A stretch of 64,000 nt of DNA from an uncultured Desulfobacterales bacterium (lineage in GTDB: Bacteria; Desulfobacterota; Desulfobacteria; Desulfobacterales; SpSt-501), in contig CALIUY010000012.1 of assembly GCA_938048455.1 (NCBI GenBank), forward strand, positions 90,538 through 154,537, written 5' to 3'. The notes beneath the pieces were generated by a model. The model saw only the letters and a program-made list of their open reading frames with translations, ran no database searches and was not told the origin of the DNA. The translations under genes were made by a program, and so were the position numbers. This document shows, piece after piece, positions 60,674-64,000 of this stretch (position 1 is its first letter; each line of letters begins with the position of its first letter).

Positions 60674-61978
60674 GTGAGCGAACTCACCTTCGCCCGCATC
60701 GATGAGACCGTGCACGCCACGCTAACCCCGCCGCGGCGCGGCTACTGGGGGATCGTCCTGCTGCTTTTCTGCGGCGTGCTGCTGGGGGCGGGCTGCTGGG
60801 TCTACCAGATCGCGGTCGGCATCGGGGTCGGCGGCCAGAACATTCCCGTCGCCTGGGGAACCTACCTGATCAACTTCGTCTTCTGGGTGGGGATCGCCCA
60901 CTCCGGGACGCTCATTTCGGCCATCCTGCATCTTCTGCGCGCCGGCTGGCGCAACCCGATCGCCCGCGCCGCGGAGACGATGACCGTCTTCGCCGTCTGC
61001 TGTGCGGGGCTTTTCCCCTTCATCCATCTGGGGCGCCTCTGGCAGGTCTACTACATGCTGCCCTACCCCAACCAGCGGCAACTGTGGCCCAACTTCCTCT
61101 CCCCGCTCATGTTCGACGTGATCGCGATCAGCACCTACCTCACGGTGAGCGCGCTGTTCTGGTACACCGGCCTCGTTCCCGACCTTGCCGCCGTGCGTGA
61201 CCGCGCCACCGGCATGCGGCAAAAGGTCTACCGGGTGCTTTCGCTCGGCTGGAGCGGGGCCCACGACCAGTGGCTGCACTACAGCCGGGGCTATCTTCTC
61301 TTCGCGGCCCTGGCGACCCCGCTGGTGATTTCCGTGCACAGCGTCGTCTCCTGGGATTTCGCCCTGGGCGTTGTCCCGGGATGGCACACGACGATCTTCG
61401 CCCCCTATTTCGTCGCCGGCGCGATCCACTCGGGGCTGGCGATGGTCTTGACGCTCATGATCCCGCTGCGGCGCATCTTTCGCTACGAGGCCATCATCAC
61501 CGTTGCGGTCCTGGAAAACGTCGCCAAGACGATGGTGCTGACCGGGCTTTTGGTCGGCCTCGCCTACGGCACGGAATACTTCATCGCCTGGTACAGCGGC
61601 AACCCCGTCGAGTGGGAATCCTTCCGTTGGCGCGCGACGGGCGAATACGCCTACGGACTCTACTTCATGGTCGTCGGCAACGTGCTCTTGCCGTTGCTTT
61701 TCCTCGCGCCGGCGGTGCGCCGCAGCCTGCCCGCGCTGTTTTCGCTCTCGCTGGTCGTGAACTTCGGGATGTGGTGGGAGCGTTTCGTGATCATCATCGG
61801 AGGGGTGGCCCACGATTTCGCACCGCACGCCTGGGGGCTCTACGCGCCGACGATCGTCGAATACGGGATCATGGTCGGCAGCTTCAGCCTGTTCTTCCTG
61901 CTCTTCGTGCTTTTCTGCAAGCATCTGCCCTCGGTGTCCATGACGGAGATGAAGGAGACCCTCGCCCATGGCCGCTGA
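60674..61978 (+). CDS. actC: Alternative complex III integral membrane subunit ActC (NrfD/PsrC-like)
   Basis: A 434-residue polytopic protein with about ten helices. The pattern GGQNIPVAWGTYLINFVFWVG (quinol-site region), HSGTLISAILHLLRAGWRNPI, and GLFPFIHLGRLWQVYYMLPYPNQRQLWPNF is typical of ActC. It is the quinol-binding, possibly proton-translocating subunit. The start is GTG at 60674, 49 bases after actB. Its end overlaps actD by 11 bases. Confidence 0.9.
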   Translation: MSELTFARIDETVHATLTPPRRGYWGIVLLLFCGVLLGAGCWVYQIAVGIGVGGQNIPVAWGTYLINFVFWVGIAHSGTLISAILHLLRAGWRNPIARAAETMTVFAVCCAGLFPFIHLGRLWQVYYMLPYPNQRQLWPNFLSPLMFDVIAISTYLTVSALFWYTGLVPDLAAVRDRATGMRQKVYRVLSLGWSGAHDQWLHYSRGYLLFAALATPLVISVHSVVSWDFALGVVPGWHTTIFAPYFVAGAIHSGLAMVLTLMIPLRRIFRYEAIITVAVLENVAKTMVLTGLLVGLAYGTEYFIAWYSGNPVEWESFRWRATGEYAYGLYFMVVGNVLLPLLFLAPAVRRSLPALFSLSLVVNFGMWWERFVIIIGGVAHDFAPHAWGLYAPTIVEYGIMVGSFSLFFLLFVLFCKHLPSVSMTEMKETLAHGR

Positions 61979-62474
61979 AGTCCGGGTGCTGGGGCTGTTC
62001 CCCGACGACGGCAAGGCTGCGCGCGCGATCCGCGATCTCGCTTCCGCCGGGTTCACCTTCCGGCGGGCGCACAGCCCGATTCCGAGCGCGCGGCTCCGGG
62101 AGGCCGTGGGCGGCCGAAAATCCCCGGTCGGCTGGTTCACCCTCGCCGGGGGCCTCTTCGGCTTCGGCTTCGGCTTTGCGCTGGCGATCTTCACCGCCGT
62201 GCAATGGAACCTGATCGTGAGCGGAAAACCGGTGGTCGCGCTCATCCCCTTTTTCGTCGTGGGTTTCGAGTGCACGATCCTTTTTTCGGTGATCGGCAAC
62301 GTCGTCGGCTTGCTCGTCTGCACGCGCTTGCCGGACTTCCGGGGCCTCGAAACCTACGACCCGCGCTGCTCGGCCGATCGCTTCGGGGTGCTCGCCTCCT
62401 GCCCGGCCGGCCGGGAGGGGGAGCTTCTCGAATTTTTCCGCAAGAAGGGGGCCGAGGTGAGGTTGTGGCCATGA
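61968..62474 (+). CDS. actD: Alternative complex III membrane subunit ActD (DUF3341)
   Basis: A 168-residue protein with two transmembrane helices (about 60-83 and 86-110). VLGLFPDDGKAARAIRDLASAGFTF is a ferredoxin-like DUF3341 start; the hydrophobic hairpin and the late FRKKGAEVRLWP end are family features. It is a structural subunit linking ActC and ActF. It overlaps actC by 11 bases and actF by four. Confidence 0.9.
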   Translation: MAAEVRVLGLFPDDGKAARAIRDLASAGFTFRRAHSPIPSARLREAVGGRKSPVGWFTLAGGLFGFGFGFALAIFTAVQWNLIVSGKPVVALIPFFVVGFECTILFSVIGNVVGLLVCTRLPDFRGLETYDPRCSADRFGVLASCPAGREGELLEFFRKKGAEVRLWP

Positions 62475-63688
62475 GGAAGCCGGTGTCGCCTTCTGGGGAA
62501 TCGCGGGCGGTCGGAAGGACGCCCCGCATCCTCGGAGGGCTTTGCGTCGCGGCGGGAGCGGCGGCCTTCGCCGCGAGCTTGGCGGGGGATCGCCCCGAAC
62601 GCGCCTGGCAGGCGCTGCTCATCAACTTTCTGCTCTTTTCCTCAATCGCCCAAGGCGGGGTGCTCCTGGCGGCGGTCGCCAGCACCGTGCGGGCGCGCTG
62701 GGCCGTGCCGGTGAGCGGCCTGGCGCAGGCTTTTGCCGGCTTCTTTCCGATCTCCTTTCTCTGCTTTTTCGCTCTCGCGCTCGGGGGGAAATCCGTCTTT
62801 CCCTGGCTGGGAGAGGACCTTCACGGCAAGGAAGTCTGGCTGAACCTTCCCTTCTTGCTGACCCGCGACGGGCTGGGGTTCCTGCTGCTTTACGGGATCG
62901 GTTGGGCGTTCCTCCTCCAGGACCTCAAGCTGCGCATGACGACGGGAGAGGGCGGAAGCGCTCTGCGGCGCTGGGTCTCCCGCCGGCTGCCGCGGGGCCC
63001 GGAGGACATCGAGCGCATCGGCCGCCGCCGCCGCCTTTGCGGCGGGCTCTATTGCGCCGCCTACGCCCTGGTCCTCAGTCTGATCGGCTTCGACCTCGTC
63101 ATGAGCCTGGACCCGCACTGGTACTCGACCCTCTTCGGCGGCTATCATTTCGTCAAGGCGTTCTACCTCGGCCTGGGAGGGGTGATCGTGCTCGCGGTCC
63201 TGATCCGGGAGCGGGCGAAACGCGAGGTGCCCCTTTCCTGCTTCCACGACCTGGGGAAACTCTTCTTCGCCTTCTGCCTCTTGTGGGCCGACTTTTTTTA
63301 CGTGCACCTCATGGTGATCTGGTACGGGAACATCCCCGAGGAAGCCTACTACATCATCCGGCGCACGCTCACCCCGCCCTGGAACGCCGTCGCCTGGACG
63401 GTGTTCCTTTCGGCCTTCGCCCTGCCTTTCCTGGTGCTGATCAACCGCCGGGTGAAATCCATGCCGCGGTTCATGCTCGCGCTGTGCATTCTCGTCCTCG
63501 CCGGGCTGTGGCTGGAGCACCTGCTGCTCGTCGGGCCGGCGCTTCACCCCGAGGCGGTCGAACTGCCGGTCGGGGCCCTGGACGGTCTGGTGTTCGCGGG
63601 GTTTTTGGGCCTCATGGTGCTCGCCGTCTCCGCCATGCTCCGGATCTTCCCCGAGCTCCTGCCCGGGATCCGCCCGGCCGGGCCTTGA
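62471..63688 (+). CDS. actF: Alternative complex III second NrfD-like membrane subunit (ActF-like)
   Basis: A 405-residue polytopic protein with ten predicted helices. WQALLINFLLFSSIAQGGVLLAAV, LSLIGFDLVMSLDPHWYSTLFGGYHF and YVHLMVIWYGNIPEEAYYIIRR match ActF. ATG at 62471 overlaps the actD stop (ATGA). In the archetypal order A-B-C-D-E-F a monoheme cytochrome gene (actE) lies between D and F; here D and F are directly coupled with no such gene. Confidence 0.88.
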   Translation: MRKPVSPSGESRAVGRTPRILGGLCVAAGAAAFAASLAGDRPERAWQALLINFLLFSSIAQGGVLLAAVASTVRARWAVPVSGLAQAFAGFFPISFLCFFALALGGKSVFPWLGEDLHGKEVWLNLPFLLTRDGLGFLLLYGIGWAFLLQDLKLRMTTGEGGSALRRWVSRRLPRGPEDIERIGRRRRLCGGLYCAAYALVLSLIGFDLVMSLDPHWYSTLFGGYHFVKAFYLGLGGVIVLAVLIRERAKREVPLSCFHDLGKLFFAFCLLWADFFYVHLMVIWYGNIPEEAYYIIRRTLTPPWNAVAWTVFLSAFALPFLVLINRRVKSMPRFMLALCILVLAGLWLEHLLLVGPALHPEAVELPVGALDGLVFAGFLGLMVLAVSAMLRIFPELLPGIRPAGP

Positions 63689-63703
63689 AGGAGGCGCAAC
63701 CGT

Positions 63704-64000
63704 ATGGCCTCCCGCGCCAACCGCATCGCCTTCCGCACTACCGCGGCGATCCTCGTCAGCCTCGGGGCGCTGCTCTATTTCTTCTATCTCTGGCCCCGGC
63801 CGGAAGGCCCCGAGCAGCCCATCCCCTTCAGTCACCACGTGCACAGCGGGATCAAACAGATTCAGTGCCAGTACTGCCACCCCTACGTCGCCGATTCGAA
63901 TTTCCCGGGCATGCCTCCGGTCGAAAAATGCTTGCACTGCCACAATTACATCATCGTCAACCACCCCTGGATCCGCAAGGAACACGAGTACGCGCAGCAA
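63704..64000 (+). CDS. Multiheme cytochrome c, ActA-like (start only; cut by the window edge)
   Basis: The first 99 codons of a cytochrome. An uncleaved N-terminal anchor (AILVSLGALLYFFYLW, about 15-30) is followed by IPFSHHVHSG (axial histidines) and two heme motifs CQYCH (55-59) and CLHCH (76-80), spaced as in ActA of alternative complex III. ATG 63704 follows GAAGGAGGC. It begins 15 bases after actF, placing the cytochrome subunit after the membrane subunits rather than first. The remaining hemes are beyond the window. Confidence 0.85.
   Translation, partial: MASRANRIAFRTTAAILVSLGALLYFFYLWPRPEGPEQPIPFSHHVHSGIKQIQCQYCHPYVADSNFPGMPPVEKCLHCHNYIIVNHPWIRKEHEYAQQ

Overview
The window is a gene-dense (about 90% coding), high-GC chromosomal segment from a Gram-negative bacterium. 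The best guess is a deltaproteobacterial / Desulfobacterota-type organism (Desulfuromonas/Deferrisoma-like); this is inference from gene content, not a database match. Pointers are a FadL-type outer-membrane protein, multiheme c-type cytochromes, HDOD proteins, an MglA-type GTPase, a ydaO-type c-di-AMP riboswitch and an alternative complex III operon. A complete 2-oxoglutarate dehydrogenase set, KatG, a PerR-like regulator and alternative complex III indicate respiratory metabolism with oxygen exposure. I saw no rRNA, tRNA, CRISPR array, insertion sequence, phage gene or compositional island.

Layout. 1-6.8 kb: partial RpiR-type regulator, cytochrome c556 / cytochrome b561 pair, HTH-alkyltransferase DNA repair protein, and a leftward run of two tandem HD-GYP-like/HDOD proteins ending in a class V aminotransferase. 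6.8-13.5 kb: sucA-sucB-lpdA followed by a stand-alone ATP-pyrophosphatase half of GMP synthase. 13.5-19.1 kb: FadL-type porin with a long structured 5' region, then leftward acyltransferase/shikimate kinase, a cupin, and a DAHP synthase-prephenate dehydratase fusion preceded by an apparent transcription attenuator. 19.2-26 kb: lon, an alpha/beta hydrolase, an AtoE-type short-chain fatty acid transporter and an SSS-family symporter.

25.8-32.6 kb: a leftward five-gene, largely overlapping operon centred on glyoxylate: aminotransferase, glycolate oxidase (GlcD and GlcE fused in one chain), GlcF, an FAH-family enzyme, and an aldolase that looks like 4-hydroxy-2-oxoglutarate aldolase. An MFS transporter diverges from it. 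34-41.7 kb: D-glutamate cyclase-like protein, tetraheme cytochrome, DUF362 ferredoxin-type protein, EamA transporter, RNA methyltransferase, Lrp regulator diverging from methylmalonate-semialdehyde dehydrogenase, ferritin-like protein. 41.9-45.5 kb: MglA GTPase, enoyl-CoA hydratase-like protein and sirtuin, SRPBCC protein, then a c-di-AMP riboswitch ahead of a surface protein with a C-terminal sorting-signal-like tail.

45.5-50.8 kb: perR-katG oxidative-stress pair and a hybrid histidine kinase with a good sigma-54 promoter. 51-55 kb: leftward operon of a thiamine-binding-family protein, a molybdopterin oxidoreductase, a cysteine-dioxygenase-like protein and a thioredoxin-reductase-like flavoprotein. 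55-64 kb: M1 aminopeptidase, then an alternative complex III operon (ActB-C-D-F and the start of an ActA-like cytochrome) that runs off the right edge.

The most rewarding items for follow-up are the attenuator plus AroF-PheA fusion, the c-di-AMP riboswitch with its unusual target, the glyoxylate operon, and the orphan GMP synthase domain.
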